From Bacteroidia bacterium (GTDB lineage Bacteria; Bacteroidota; Bacteroidia; B-17B0; Aurantibacillaceae): a DNA stretch of 64,000 nucleotides. This document shows, one piece after another, positions 52,644 to 61,585 of the stretch. Location of the stretch: contig JAEUTN010000010.1 of the NCBI GenBank assembly GCA_016787895.1, forward strand, positions 97,893 through 161,892, written 5' to 3'. The translations under genes were made by a program, and so were the position numbers. The notes beneath the pieces were generated by a model, which was not told the DNA's origin, made no database searches, and saw nothing but the letters and a program-made list of their open reading frames with translations. Position 1 is the stretch's first letter, and the number at the start of each line of letters is the position of its first letter.

Positions 52644-53807
52644 TTGCAGGACTTGAAATCAAAAAAACGCATAGCGATACTGGGCAGCACAGGCAGCATT
52701 GGCACCCAGGCCCTGGAGGTGATTCGCGAAAACCCTGAAGCCTTTGAAGCCGAGGTATTGGTTGGTCATTCCAACGCCACATTGCTTATACAACAAGCTT
52801 TGGAATTTAAACCGAATGCTGTGGTGATTGCCGATGAAACCAAATACCAGGAAGTAAAATCGGCCTTAGCCCCACACGATATTAAAGTATTTGCCGGTGC
52901 AAAATCCGTAGAACAAATTGTGGAAATGGAGAGCATTGACCTGGTGCTCGCCGCTATTGTTGGTTATGCAGGACTTTCGAGCACCTTAAACGCCATTCGT
53001 CATAAAAAAAATATTGCCCTGGCCAACAAAGAAACCCTGGTGGTAGCCGGCGAACTGGTGAGTCGTTTGGCTCAGGAAAACGGGGTGAACCTGTACCCGG
53101 TGGACAGCGAACATTCGGCCATCTTTCAGTGTTTGGCAGGCGAATGGGAAAACAAAATTGAAAAAATTATCCTCACCGCCAGCGGGGGTCCTTTCAGAGG
53201 GAAAGACAGAGCTTTTCTGGCGGATGTAAAAAAAGAACAGGCTTTAAAACATCCGAACTGGAGCATGGGCGCTAAGATTACCATTGATTCCGCCAGCTTA
53301 ATGAACAAAGGTTTGGAAGTGATTGAAGCCAAGTGGTTGTTCCATCTGAAAACATCTCAGATTGAAGTGGTGGTTCATCCTCAAAGTATTGTGCACAGTT
53401 TGGTTCAGTTTGAAGATGGCAGCATCAAAGCCCAATTGGGTTTGCCCGACATGAAACTGCCCATACAATACGCCATGGCTTATCCAAAACGAATCAACAA
53501 TACCTTTCCGCGTTTTGAGTTTCACAAATACCCTCAGCTCAATTTTGAAGCCCCGCGGCCCGATGTGTTTCAAAATCTTCAGCTGGCTTACAACGCCATT
53601 GAAAAAGGGGGCAATATGCCCTGTGTGCTGAATGCGGCCAACGAAGTGGTGGTGCAGGCTTTTTTGCAGGATAAAATTGGTTTTCTGCAGATGAGTGAGG
53701 TCATTTCTTCCACGATGGACAAAGTGAAATTTGTGCGGTCCCCGGATTACCAGGATTATGTGCAAAGCGATGCGGAAGCCAGACACATAGCAGGCTCCAT
53801 GCTGTGA
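52644..53807 (+). CDS. dxr: 1-deoxy-D-xylulose-5-phosphate reductoisomerase
   Basis: 387 residues, normal for Dxr. It makes MEP in the non-mevalonate isoprenoid pathway using NADPH. Motifs: GSTGSIGTQALEVI (NADPH loop), YPVDSEHSAIFQCL with the metal-binding DSEHSA, TASGGPFRGKDR, and PIQYAMAYPKR. The start is TTG at 52644 or the in-frame TTG at 52653; no ATG is available at the N-terminus. rseP follows after 102 bp. Confidence 0.97.
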   Translation: MQDLKSKKRIAILGSTGSIGTQALEVIRENPEAFEAEVLVGHSNATLLIQQALEFKPNAVVIADETKYQEVKSALAPHDIKVFAGAKSVEQIVEMESIDLVLAAIVGYAGLSSTLNAIRHKKNIALANKETLVVAGELVSRLAQENGVNLYPVDSEHSAIFQCLAGEWENKIEKIILTASGGPFRGKDRAFLADVKKEQALKHPNWSMGAKITIDSASLMNKGLEVIEAKWLFHLKTSQIEVVVHPQSIVHSLVQFEDGSIKAQLGLPDMKLPIQYAMAYPKRINNTFPRFEFHKYPQLNFEAPRPDVFQNLQLAYNAIEKGGNMPCVLNAANEVVVQAFLQDKIGFLQMSEVISSTMDKVKFVRSPDYQDYVQSDAEARHIAGSML

Positions 53808-53909
53808 TTCTTAATTAAGTCTAAATGCTTACCTGAGCGGGGAAAATTCCATGATTTTCACGTACATTTACGTTTCTCAAAATTAACGCATACCCTACTA
53901 AACACACCT

Positions 53910-55241
53910 ATGTTCATTAAGATCGCACAATTATTTCTTAGTCTTACCATTTTAGTTTCATTACACGAATTCGGGCATTTTTGGTTTGCCAAACGTTTCA
54001 AATGCAGGGTCGATAAATTCTATCTCTTTTTTGATTTTCTGTTTCCCTTTGCATCAGTTATGAATTTCGCCATCTTCAAGAAAAAAATTGGAGATACAGA
54101 ATACGGCTTAGGATGGTTTCCCTTTGGTGGTTATGTTCAGATTGCCGGAATGGTGGATGAACAAATGGACAAGAGCCTGATTGATTCTCCGCCTCAGCCC
54201 TGGGAGCTCCGCAGTAAGCCGGCCTGGCAGCGCCTTCTGGTAATGATGGGAGGTATTCTGGTGAATTTTGTGCTGGGTTTGCTCATTTTCTGGATGTGTT
54301 TGTTTGCCTGGGGGAAAGAAACCCTGCCCATGACCGGCCTGCCGCATGGCATTGCGGTTGACAGCACAGCGTATAATATGGGTTTGAGAAACGGAGATTA
54401 CATTACCTCGATTGACGGGCAACCCGTGCCTTCTATACGCCGCATCCCCATTGAAATTATCATGAACAAAGCCGAAAGCATTCAAGGCGTTCATGAAAAC
54501 GGCGAAAAATTTTCAGTGCCTGTTAAAGACAAGGACAGGGCCTTAATTTTAAAACGATTAAAAAAATCCAACTTTATCGCACCACGGGTGATGGTAAGTG
54601 TTGACAGCATCGACAAAACCAGTTTTGCTGCCAACTCGGCCTTGAGAAGCGGAGATTTGATTATTGGAGTGAATGATCAACCGGTTCGGTATTTCGATGA
54701 GATTACCGCCAAACTCCGTCAAAACAGCGGCAAAAAAGTAAAACTCACTCTATTGCGCGGTCAGGACACCGTGCTAACGGCTTGCAACGTAAGCGAAAGC
54801 GGCACCATTGGATACTATCGTAAGATTTTAACAGAACCCAAAATCACCAAACAGGAATTTAACCTGCTCAGTGCGTTTACTCAGGGTGTGGCCGATGGCA
54901 TGGAATTGCTCATTATGCAAGCCAAACAGTTTGTGGTGATTTTTACGGTAGAAGACGCACACCAGCAGGTGGGTGGATTTTACACCATGGTTCAGCAAAT
55001 GGATTCAAGCTGGGACTGGCAAAATTTCTGGATGTTCACCGGTTTTTTATCCCTTGCCCTGGCCTTCATGAATTTTCTTCCTATTCCCATGCTGGATGGG
55101 GGGTATATCATGTTTATTTTATGGGAAATGATTACCGGAAAAAAGGTGAGCGATAAATTTGTTTATTATGCCAACAACGTAGGGTTGTTTATTGTACTCG
55201 CGCTTATGATATATGCAAACACCGATTGGTTAAGGGATTGA
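53910..55241 (+). CDS. rseP: RIP metalloprotease RseP (site-2 protease)
   Basis: 443 residues. Zinc motif HEFGH in the first helix (SLHEFGHFWFAKRF), second ligand in NFLPIPMLDGG, and two PDZ domains (GDYITSIDGQPVPS and GDLIIGVNDQPVRY). It cleaves membrane-embedded anti-sigma factors or signal peptides. It has four membrane helices. dxr-rseP order is common in bacteria and matches the envelope-stress theme. Confidence 0.95.
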   Translation: MFIKIAQLFLSLTILVSLHEFGHFWFAKRFKCRVDKFYLFFDFLFPFASVMNFAIFKKKIGDTEYGLGWFPFGGYVQIAGMVDEQMDKSLIDSPPQPWELRSKPAWQRLLVMMGGILVNFVLGLLIFWMCLFAWGKETLPMTGLPHGIAVDSTAYNMGLRNGDYITSIDGQPVPSIRRIPIEIIMNKAESIQGVHENGEKFSVPVKDKDRALILKRLKKSNFIAPRVMVSVDSIDKTSFAANSALRSGDLIIGVNDQPVRYFDEITAKLRQNSGKKVKLTLLRGQDTVLTACNVSESGTIGYYRKILTEPKITKQEFNLLSAFTQGVADGMELLIMQAKQFVVIFTVEDAHQQVGGFYTMVQQMDSSWDWQNFWMFTGFLSLALAFMNFLPIPMLDGGYIMFILWEMITGKKVSDKFVYYANNVGLFIVLALMIYANTDWLRD

Positions 55242-55246
55242 GAAAC

Positions 55247-56056
55247 ATGCATCCATTGAATAGTTCCAAATTGTTTGCACTGGCCTGCTTCTCATTCATG
55301 AGTGTTGGCCTTGTGGCACAGAATAAAACCATCAGCGAAAAGGAAAAAACCGACCGTGGCCCTGCAACGGCACACAAAACCATGATTATTCCTTTCGAAC
55401 CCAGGTTGTATTTGGGGGAGATTGATTTTGCCATTCACGCTGAAACCAAACTCAGTGCAAAACAAATCAAATTTCAATTCAGGGATGGGCTGAACGAACA
55501 AATTGCAAAAGCACTGAAAGCTTCTAAATACGGGGTGGTGGACCTGATGGAAGACACTGTAAAATTTAAAAAAGATACTGAAGCCATCTACGGTTGCCTG
55601 AGTTACGATTACATGAAGGTGCCGGATCAGAACAATTATCAGCCTCCGAAAAAAGAAAAAAGCAGCAAACCCATTGAGAACGGCCAGTTGAACGTTGAAA
55701 CCAACAGCGACCAAAGGTTCATGAACGCTAAACTCAGCAATTCCAAACTGGTGCCTCAACTCGCCGGAAAGTACAAAACGGATGTGTTTGTGTTCATCAA
55801 TCAACTGGACATTAAAGCCGGTGGAACCAATGAACCTGCGCAACCTTACAAAACACCCAACACAAAACGCCGGATTGTGGTTCACTACACCGTTTTTACC
55901 AAAGATGGCAAAGAAATTAATTCAGGAATTTTGGAAGAGGAGTTTGCCGAAGACCTGAATGTTCCAAAAAAAATCATTGATAAACATTTCAGTAAACTGG
56001 CGCAAACCCTTGTTATGCGTATCAATAAAGCTTTATACCCCTCAGCAGTGAAATAA
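55247..56056 (+). CDS. Secreted protein of unknown function
   Basis: 269 residues from the ATG at 55247, which lies 5 bp after the rseP stop. The signal peptide is FALACFSFMSVGLVAQ. The mature protein has no recognised domain; it contains MIIPFEPRLYLGEIDFAIHA and IIDKHFSKLAQTLVMRINKA. It reads like a periplasmic protein associated with rseP, but that rests on position only. The in-frame start at 55226 overlaps rseP and is less likely. Confidence 0.65.
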   Translation: MHPLNSSKLFALACFSFMSVGLVAQNKTISEKEKTDRGPATAHKTMIIPFEPRLYLGEIDFAIHAETKLSAKQIKFQFRDGLNEQIAKALKASKYGVVDLMEDTVKFKKDTEAIYGCLSYDYMKVPDQNNYQPPKKEKSSKPIENGQLNVETNSDQRFMNAKLSNSKLVPQLAGKYKTDVFVFINQLDIKAGGTNEPAQPYKTPNTKRRIVVHYTVFTKDGKEINSGILEEEFAEDLNVPKKIIDKHFSKLAQTLVMRINKALYPSAVK

Positions 56057-56061
56057 AAGAG

Positions 56062-58518
56062 TTACGGTTCCACCGTTTCCACATAGCTGATCTTCATCTC
56101 TACCCTTCTGTTTTTCTGACGACCTTTAGGCGTGTTATTATCAGCAATGGGTTGGGTTTGTCCAAACCACTCCACTTCAATCTTCTCATCAAAAGCGCCT
56201 TTTTTCACAAGGTATTTTTCAACTGCCTTGGCGCGTTTTTCTGAGAGCAACATGTTTTTTTCAGGATCACCCTGATTGTCGGTGTGGCCCGAAAGCTTGA
56301 GCGTCCAGTCGTCCTTGTGTTCAATCAACAATTTGGCAAGGGCGTTGAGTGAAGCGAAGGATTTAGCAAGAATCACGTCCTTGCCGGTAGCAAATTCCAA
56401 ACTGGCAAAGGCTTTTTCAAGAATGCGTTTTTCCGCGGCTTTCATTTGTGGAGGCGGAGGCGGCGGACAACCATTGAACTGAGGTAATCCTACCACGGTT
56501 TTACAGGAATCGTCTTTGTCTAATATTCCGTCTTTGTCCGTATCTGGCCAAGGACAACCTTTGTTTTCAGCAGGACCGGCCACATCCGGGCATTGGTCGT
56601 CGAGATCGAGAATCTTATCCGCGTCACGGTCAGGACAGCCCTTGTATTCTTTTGGGCCAAAAATATCAGGACAAAGGTCCTCTTTATCCATTGTACCATC
56701 AGCATCCTTATCAGGACAACCATGGAATTCAAGAAGACCTGCTACATCCGGGCAGGTGTCGAGGCGGTCAATGATCTTATCCCCGTCACGATCAGGGCAT
56801 CCCTGAAACTCAACGGTTCCGGCTGAATCAGGGCATGCGTCCTTCGCGTCTGTAATGCCATCCCCATCTTTATCAGGACAACCCTGAAGCTCTTTTAATC
56901 CCGGAACTTCCGGACAAAGGTCTTCCGAGTCCTGCACGTGGTCACCATCCTTATCCGGACAACCCACAAATTCCCAAATGCCCGGCACTTCCTTACACTT
57001 ATCAAGACGATCGCTGATGTTATCCTTATCCATGTCTTTCACACGCATGTAAGGAATCGGTAAACGCAGAAGCATGTAAGCGTTCATGCCATAAAAATCG
57101 CCGGTAAAATAATTCAGAATATCGTTGGTGCCGATACTGAGCGGCCCCAGGCGCAATCCAAGGCCCATCATCACAGGTTTCCCATGCTGCGCAACAAGCG
57201 AATTGTAGGTAAAAGGTACAGAAAGACCAAACCATGGCAGATCGATGCGTGGCCCCAGACTCAGGTTAGTGTACTCATAAAGCTGAACCGATTTGGTTTT
57301 AATGGGATTAGGAAGGTTGGCTGTAAAATTGACGTAATAACATTTTCCGAGGTGATAATCCACCTGGGTGTTAATGGTGGTGGGCAAACTCACTTTAAAG
57401 GTGGTGCTGTTTGATGTTGATGGAAAAGAGTCTTTCATTAACTTATCAAAACCTGCAAAACTATCCACATTCAATTCGGTGAAATCCCAGTAATTAAAGG
57501 TCGCTGATACATCGTTGGAGTACTGACTCTTTTTGTATTTAATACCTCCAATATCGTTTATGGATAAAGAAGCTTTTAGTTTGTATTTGTTCTGGTCTCT
57601 TCTCCAAAGGTCCGTTTCTCCATCCATGTTGTATTTGTATTCCTGAAAGTCGGGCCTCCACTCATACACCGCTCCAATGTCAAAACCAAATCCAAAACTG
57701 TATTTTATTTTGTTCAAATCAACGGAACCTCCTCTCAGGGCCTCATCGTAGCTTTGGGAAAAACCATAGCTGAGATCGGAGGAGATAAAGGAATACACGT
57801 TCACAGTATCTATCACATACTCCAGATTTCTGATAGAATAGTAGCCTGCCCCGGCCCCCTGAAGAAGTTTGGCAGTGAGGCCTGCTTTCAGAAAATGTTT
57901 TTCTTTGTCCTTGATAACGCGCGCATAACTTAGTCCATAATCAGCCCAGGTCATTTGAGCAGCGGTAATGTCATCGCTTTTGAAATTTTTCAAAAACAAA
58001 CTGGGATCTTTAAATTCGTTATACGCTGCGTTGGCAAGGTCGCGCGACATGCCATCCAGGTTGATGTGGTTCCTTACACTCATGGTCAAAGCCAAGGCGC
58101 TTTTTCGGTCAAGATTAAACATAAAGGAGGCAATCACCAATCTGGAACTTGAATAAGCTGAAACGTTATTGTCTCCGGGATAGATAACCAGACTGTTTTT
58201 GTAATAATTGGCGTCGCTGCTATCCGTGTTAGCGTTTTGAAAAGGAAAACGTATGGTTTTGGGATTAAAAATGCTGCCCGAGAACTCCAGTGCCGAGCGT
58301 TTGATGCCAACGTAATTGTTATCCACGCTGGTATTCACTCCACCCAGCAGTAAGTCGAATTGCATGCGACTATCGGCAATGTTCGCAGGATTACTGAAAA
58401 CGGTAACAACGCCGGAATAGTTGTTGTTATGCAAGCCTAAAAAATCCTGCGCCGTAACGAGCCCTGAAAAAAGACAAAGTAAAACAGAGAGGAGATGACC
58501 TTTTGTTTTGTTTAGCAT
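56062..58518 (-). CDS. DUF5723-like/OmpA-family protein with thrombospondin type 3 repeats
   Basis: 818 residues. Signal peptide (LFSGLVTAQ), then a ~460-residue barrel of the DUF5723 kind (DFLGLHNNNYSGVVTVFSNP at its start), then about six TSP3 Ca-binding units (DKDGDGITDAKDACPDS and relatives, about 500-690) and a C-terminal OmpA peptidoglycan-binding domain (LEFATGKDVI, GHTDNQGDPEKN, LSEKRAKAVEKYLVKKG). It bridges outer membrane and peptidoglycan. The -7 box ends 6 bp before the ATG. Confidence 0.92.
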   Translation of the reverse strand: MLNKTKGHLLSVLLCLFSGLVTAQDFLGLHNNNYSGVVTVFSNPANIADSRMQFDLLLGGVNTSVDNNYVGIKRSALEFSGSIFNPKTIRFPFQNANTDSSDANYYKNSLVIYPGDNNVSAYSSSRLVIASFMFNLDRKSALALTMSVRNHINLDGMSRDLANAAYNEFKDPSLFLKNFKSDDITAAQMTWADYGLSYARVIKDKEKHFLKAGLTAKLLQGAGAGYYSIRNLEYVIDTVNVYSFISSDLSYGFSQSYDEALRGGSVDLNKIKYSFGFGFDIGAVYEWRPDFQEYKYNMDGETDLWRRDQNKYKLKASLSINDIGGIKYKKSQYSNDVSATFNYWDFTELNVDSFAGFDKLMKDSFPSTSNSTTFKVSLPTTINTQVDYHLGKCYYVNFTANLPNPIKTKSVQLYEYTNLSLGPRIDLPWFGLSVPFTYNSLVAQHGKPVMMGLGLRLGPLSIGTNDILNYFTGDFYGMNAYMLLRLPIPYMRVKDMDKDNISDRLDKCKEVPGIWEFVGCPDKDGDHVQDSEDLCPEVPGLKELQGCPDKDGDGITDAKDACPDSAGTVEFQGCPDRDGDKIIDRLDTCPDVAGLLEFHGCPDKDADGTMDKEDLCPDIFGPKEYKGCPDRDADKILDLDDQCPDVAGPAENKGCPWPDTDKDGILDKDDSCKTVVGLPQFNGCPPPPPPQMKAAEKRILEKAFASLEFATGKDVILAKSFASLNALAKLLIEHKDDWTLKLSGHTDNQGDPEKNMLLSEKRAKAVEKYLVKKGAFDEKIEVEWFGQTQPIADNNTPKGRQKNRRVEMKISYVETVEP

Positions 58519-58523
58519 GTAAA

Positions 58524-58531
58524 CAAATATA
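58524..58531 (-). promoter_or_regulatory. Promoter -7 box for the OmpA/TSP3 gene
   Basis: TATATTTG on the minus strand; only five bases (TTTAC) separate it from the ATG, so the message is probably leaderless. Confidence 0.7.
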
Positions 58532-58618
58532 TAAAATAAGCTTAGAGTTTATCCTACATTCGACGAGTGGCCTGTTTCTACTTTTCAAACGCCTGATGTT
58601 ACTAACTTCAACCGGTTT

Positions 58619-59701
58619 TTAGTCGACGAGGCTAAACTCAGAGGAGGCAAAAATGACCCCATTGATTTGAATTTCTATCACGTGTTTGCCCGGATGCTGC
58701 TGTCGCGTGCTGAAATGCTGGAAGGGATGTTTTTTCTGAAAGCTCAGAATTTGGTTTGGCAGAAGATTCACTTCTTTCAATTTAAACACTTTGGGAAGCA
58801 AACTTCCCGAGGGTTTGCGGTAATGAACTTTATAGTCAATGGCCAGCTTTTGAGGTTTGTTTTTTTGAGAGCGCAGTTCAAATGAGAAATGAAGTGGATC
58901 TCCAATCCTGATTTTTTTTGCGCCTAATTTTAAATTTTGAAGCGACAGTTTTGGTTTTTTTTCGAATGCAAACAGGTTTAAACTTTCCGTGTCGCCTTTT
59001 TTAATCAGCGTACGGCAAGCCCGCTTCACAATCCAGGCCGTATGTGGGTGACTTAAATCCCATTTTTTCAAATACGCTACTAATTTTTCAGGATGGTCTT
59101 TGGAAATATCGTTCAGATGGTTGGCAACCGATTTTCTCACGTACAAACTCTCATCTTCTTTTAACTTGCTGAGCAAAGGCAATGTGTATTCAGGGTTTTT
59201 TATAACCTCATCGAGTTTAAAGGACCAGGGGAGTCTGGGCCGGCAACCCTCGGAAGAAAGCCGGCGTACATGTTCGTTTTTGTTTTCCGCCCACACCTCC
59301 ATGTGTTTCATCGTTTTTTTAAAATCGAGTTTTAAAAATTCACGAATGGCAAATTCAGAAGAGCCAAAAACGGTAAAGTACTTCAAGGCTTCAAGAGAAA
59401 GGTCAAAATGGTCCTGTCCGTAAAGCGCCACAAAATCGGGATAAATCAAACTGGTGTAACCTTGTTTTGTTTTTGGCGCGGTTTTACGGAGAATGACCAA
59501 AGCTTTCGGAAAAGGTTCGGGTAAATGGGCTTTCATTTCCCGGGTAAACAAACGTAACCTTTGATTGAGTTCCAGGGGTTCGAGTTGCTGTTGAATGGCC
59601 TTTAAAAATGAGCTTTCATCAAATCCACGGTACTCCGATTTAATTTGTGTGGACAAATGAGCGGCAAAGGCTTTGTTGAACATTTCCTTGAGTGGTTCCA
59701 T
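58619..59701 (-). CDS. AlkC-like DNA glycosylase with C-terminal Ig-like domain
   Basis: 360 residues. A HEAT-like helical array makes the first ~260 residues (LPLLSKLKEDESLYVRKSVA, HTAWIVKRACRTLIKKGD), typical of the AlkD/AlkC family of non-base-flipping glycosylases. The last ~100 residues are a beta domain (KIRIGDPLHFSFELRS ... GKHVIEIQINGVIFASSEF) like the Ig-like domain known on some AlkC members. Role: removal of alkylated bases such as 3-methyladenine or 3-methylcytosine. The ATG at 59701 (MEPLKEMFNKAF) is preferred over the longer form from 59740. Confidence 0.82.
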   Translation of the reverse strand: MEPLKEMFNKAFAAHLSTQIKSEYRGFDESSFLKAIQQQLEPLELNQRLRLFTREMKAHLPEPFPKALVILRKTAPKTKQGYTSLIYPDFVALYGQDHFDLSLEALKYFTVFGSSEFAIREFLKLDFKKTMKHMEVWAENKNEHVRRLSSEGCRPRLPWSFKLDEVIKNPEYTLPLLSKLKEDESLYVRKSVANHLNDISKDHPEKLVAYLKKWDLSHPHTAWIVKRACRTLIKKGDTESLNLFAFEKKPKLSLQNLKLGAKKIRIGDPLHFSFELRSQKNKPQKLAIDYKVHYRKPSGSLLPKVFKLKEVNLLPNQILSFQKKHPFQHFSTRQQHPGKHVIEIQINGVIFASSEFSLVD

Positions 59702-59794
59702 AGCAGTTAAATTTGCAGAATATATTTTGGTGTTCACCACAGATTTTTCAAGATAGTTTAAACTTATTCTGAAGGAATTCCGGAAAAGGCCCCC

Positions 59795-59802
59795 TACCTT
59801 TG
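59795..59802 (+). promoter_or_regulatory. Promoter -7 box
   Basis: TACCTTTG, 12 bp before the ATG at 59815; the in-frame start at 59800 falls inside it. Confidence 0.7.
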
Positions 59803-59814
59803 AACATCTTCCTG

Positions 59815-60558
59815 ATGAAAACCAAACTAATTCGCTACTGTACGATTTTTGCCTTCGTAATAGGGACTAATCCCCTTGGCGCTCAGGATAGCTTAACACC
59901 GCAAACCAAACAAGTAAAAATGGTAGAAATTGAAATCTGGTCGGACGTGATGTGTCCCTTTTGTTACATCGGCAAACGTAAATTTGAATCGGCACTTCAA
60001 AAATTCCAAAACAAAAATCAGGTAAAGGTGGTATGGAAAAGTTATCTCCTTGATCCGGCACTAGTGTCTGATTCCAGCAAAAGCATACACCAGCACCTGG
60101 CTAACAGCAAGGGTTGGACGCTGGATTACGCCAAAGAGATGAGTGATTACGTGAGTGCCATGGCGAAGGAAGTGGGTCTGGATTACCATATGGATCAGGT
60201 AAAAGTTGCCAACACCTTTGATGCGCATCGCCTGATTCAACTGGGTAAACAAAAAAACAAAGGCGATGACATGGAAGAAGCTTTGTTCAAAGCGTATTTC
60301 ACTGAGGGTAAAAACCTGGCTGACCCTGAAGTCTTAAAAGCCATTGCCTCAGGCATTGGAATTGAAACAGAAGAAACCGAGGCCATGCTTAAGAGCAAAA
60401 CCCTCGCGAAAGAAGTGCTTGAAGATTTAAAAGCGGCGGAAGAGATAGGGGTTACGGGTGTGCCGTTTTTTGTGTTCAATCGTAAATTCGCGGTGTCAGG
60501 TGCGCAGTCGCCTGAAACTTTTTTAAACGCCTTAAAAAAGGCCTGGGAAAACGAGTAA
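59815..60558 (+). CDS. Exported FrnE/DsbA-family thioredoxin-fold protein
   Basis: 247 residues. A signal peptide (about 1-24, ending PLGAQ) precedes a FrnE-type DsbA domain: IEIWSDVMCPFCYIGKRK with CPFC, then GVTGVPFFVFNRKFAVSGAQ with the cis-Pro loop. FrnE proteins are usually cytoplasmic, so a signal peptide is unusual and suggests periplasmic oxidoreductase activity. The ATG at 59815 is supported by the -7 box. Confidence 0.88.
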   Translation: MKTKLIRYCTIFAFVIGTNPLGAQDSLTPQTKQVKMVEIEIWSDVMCPFCYIGKRKFESALQKFQNKNQVKVVWKSYLLDPALVSDSSKSIHQHLANSKGWTLDYAKEMSDYVSAMAKEVGLDYHMDQVKVANTFDAHRLIQLGKQKNKGDDMEEALFKAYFTEGKNLADPEVLKAIASGIGIETEETEAMLKSKTLAKEVLEDLKAAEEIGVTGVPFFVFNRKFAVSGAQSPETFLNALKKAWENE

Positions 60559-60584
60559 CTTAAGGCCGGATAACAAAACAGGGC

Positions 60585-61067
60585 TTGAAAACATCCAGTG
60601 TAAGTGAGTTAAAAAAAGAACTTCAGCAATTGCCGGTTGAAGACCTGGTTGGTTTATGCACCGCCCTGGCTAAATATAAAAAGGACAACAAGGAATACCT
60701 GGATTATTTATTATACTCGGCCCATTCTAAACCTTCGTTTGTGCGGGAAGTGAAAGCTGAAATGGAGGTTCATTTCTCCTCTATTAACAAAGAAGCCAAT
60801 TTGTATTATATCAAAAAAACGCTTCGAAAAATTTTACGTTTGCTCAATAAGTATTGCAAATACCTCAGCGATAAAGCTTCGGCGCTTGAATTACACATGT
60901 ATTATTGCAGTTTACTTAAGCACTCAGGAATACCGTTTCGAAAAAGTCAACTGATATTGAACCTTTACGAACAGGAGTTGAAGAAGATACACAGTTTACT
61001 TGGCGGAATACATGAAGACTTAAGAGCCGATTACACGGAGGAAATTGAAAAACTGATGGCGTACTAA
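60585..61067 (+). CDS. DUF6155-like protein
   Basis: 160 residues from a TTG start, all-helical, no signal. SELKKELQQLPVEDLVGLCT and KDNKEYLDYLLY fit the DUF6155 pattern. The function is unknown. It lies 26 bp after the FrnE-like gene and 4 bp before a DUF3820 gene, so it is probably in an operon with them. Confidence 0.7.
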   Translation: MKTSSVSELKKELQQLPVEDLVGLCTALAKYKKDNKEYLDYLLYSAHSKPSFVREVKAEMEVHFSSINKEANLYYIKKTLRKILRLLNKYCKYLSDKASALELHMYYCSLLKHSGIPFRKSQLILNLYEQELKKIHSLLGGIHEDLRADYTEEIEKLMAY

Positions 61068-61071
61068 AATC

Positions 61072-61299
61072 ATGGAAGGTTTAAACCCTCAATTATTAAT
61101 TGACCTGGTGACGAAACCCATGCCCTTTGGGAAATTCAAAGGCACCCTGTATTATCGTTTGCCGGTGTATTATCTGGAATGGCTTAAGCGCAAAGGATTT
61201 CCTCCCGGACAAACCGGCGTATTGTTGGCTACACTTTACGAGATTAAACTAAACGGTTTGGACTTTTTACTTGAAAAGATAAAATCACAACACGCTTAA
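61072..61299 (+). CDS. DUF3820-family protein
   Basis: 75 residues, one DUF3820 domain: MPFGKFKGTLYYRLPVYYLE and WLKRKGFPPGQTGVLLATLY. The family is small and widely distributed, with no defined enzymatic activity. It follows the DUF6155-like gene by 4 bp. Confidence 0.88.
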   Translation: MEGLNPQLLIDLVTKPMPFGKFKGTLYYRLPVYYLEWLKRKGFPPGQTGVLLATLYEIKLNGLDFLLEKIKSQHA

Positions 61300-61585
61300 T
61301 TCAGAAACCTTAGCGTTCGATTCTGTTTTTTAGTCTAAGCCCCTAAACCCCTCTGCGGATTGTAAACACCCTTACAAAGCATTCAATACAAGTCTTTTAG
61401 ACCTTTAGGGCCCAAAAACGGTTAATTTTATATATTTGACTATCAGTTATTTATGGCGTTTTACTGAAAGTTTTAAACAAACGTAACCCCCATCTGCACA
61501 TTTTCGTCTAAAGAATAAGTATCTTTATCTAAGATATAGGTATTTTGGTCTATAAAAACACTGGTATTCATATTTCAAAAAACAT
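61300..61585 (+). promoter_or_regulatory. Gap with -7 box and long leader of the adhesin gene
   Basis: No gene is visible. TATATTTG at 61431-61438 is the best promoter. It leaves about 145 nt of untranslated leader before the ATG at 61586. Upstream of the box the segment is A/T-rich with short Pro-like C runs and no clear hairpin. Confidence 0.55.
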
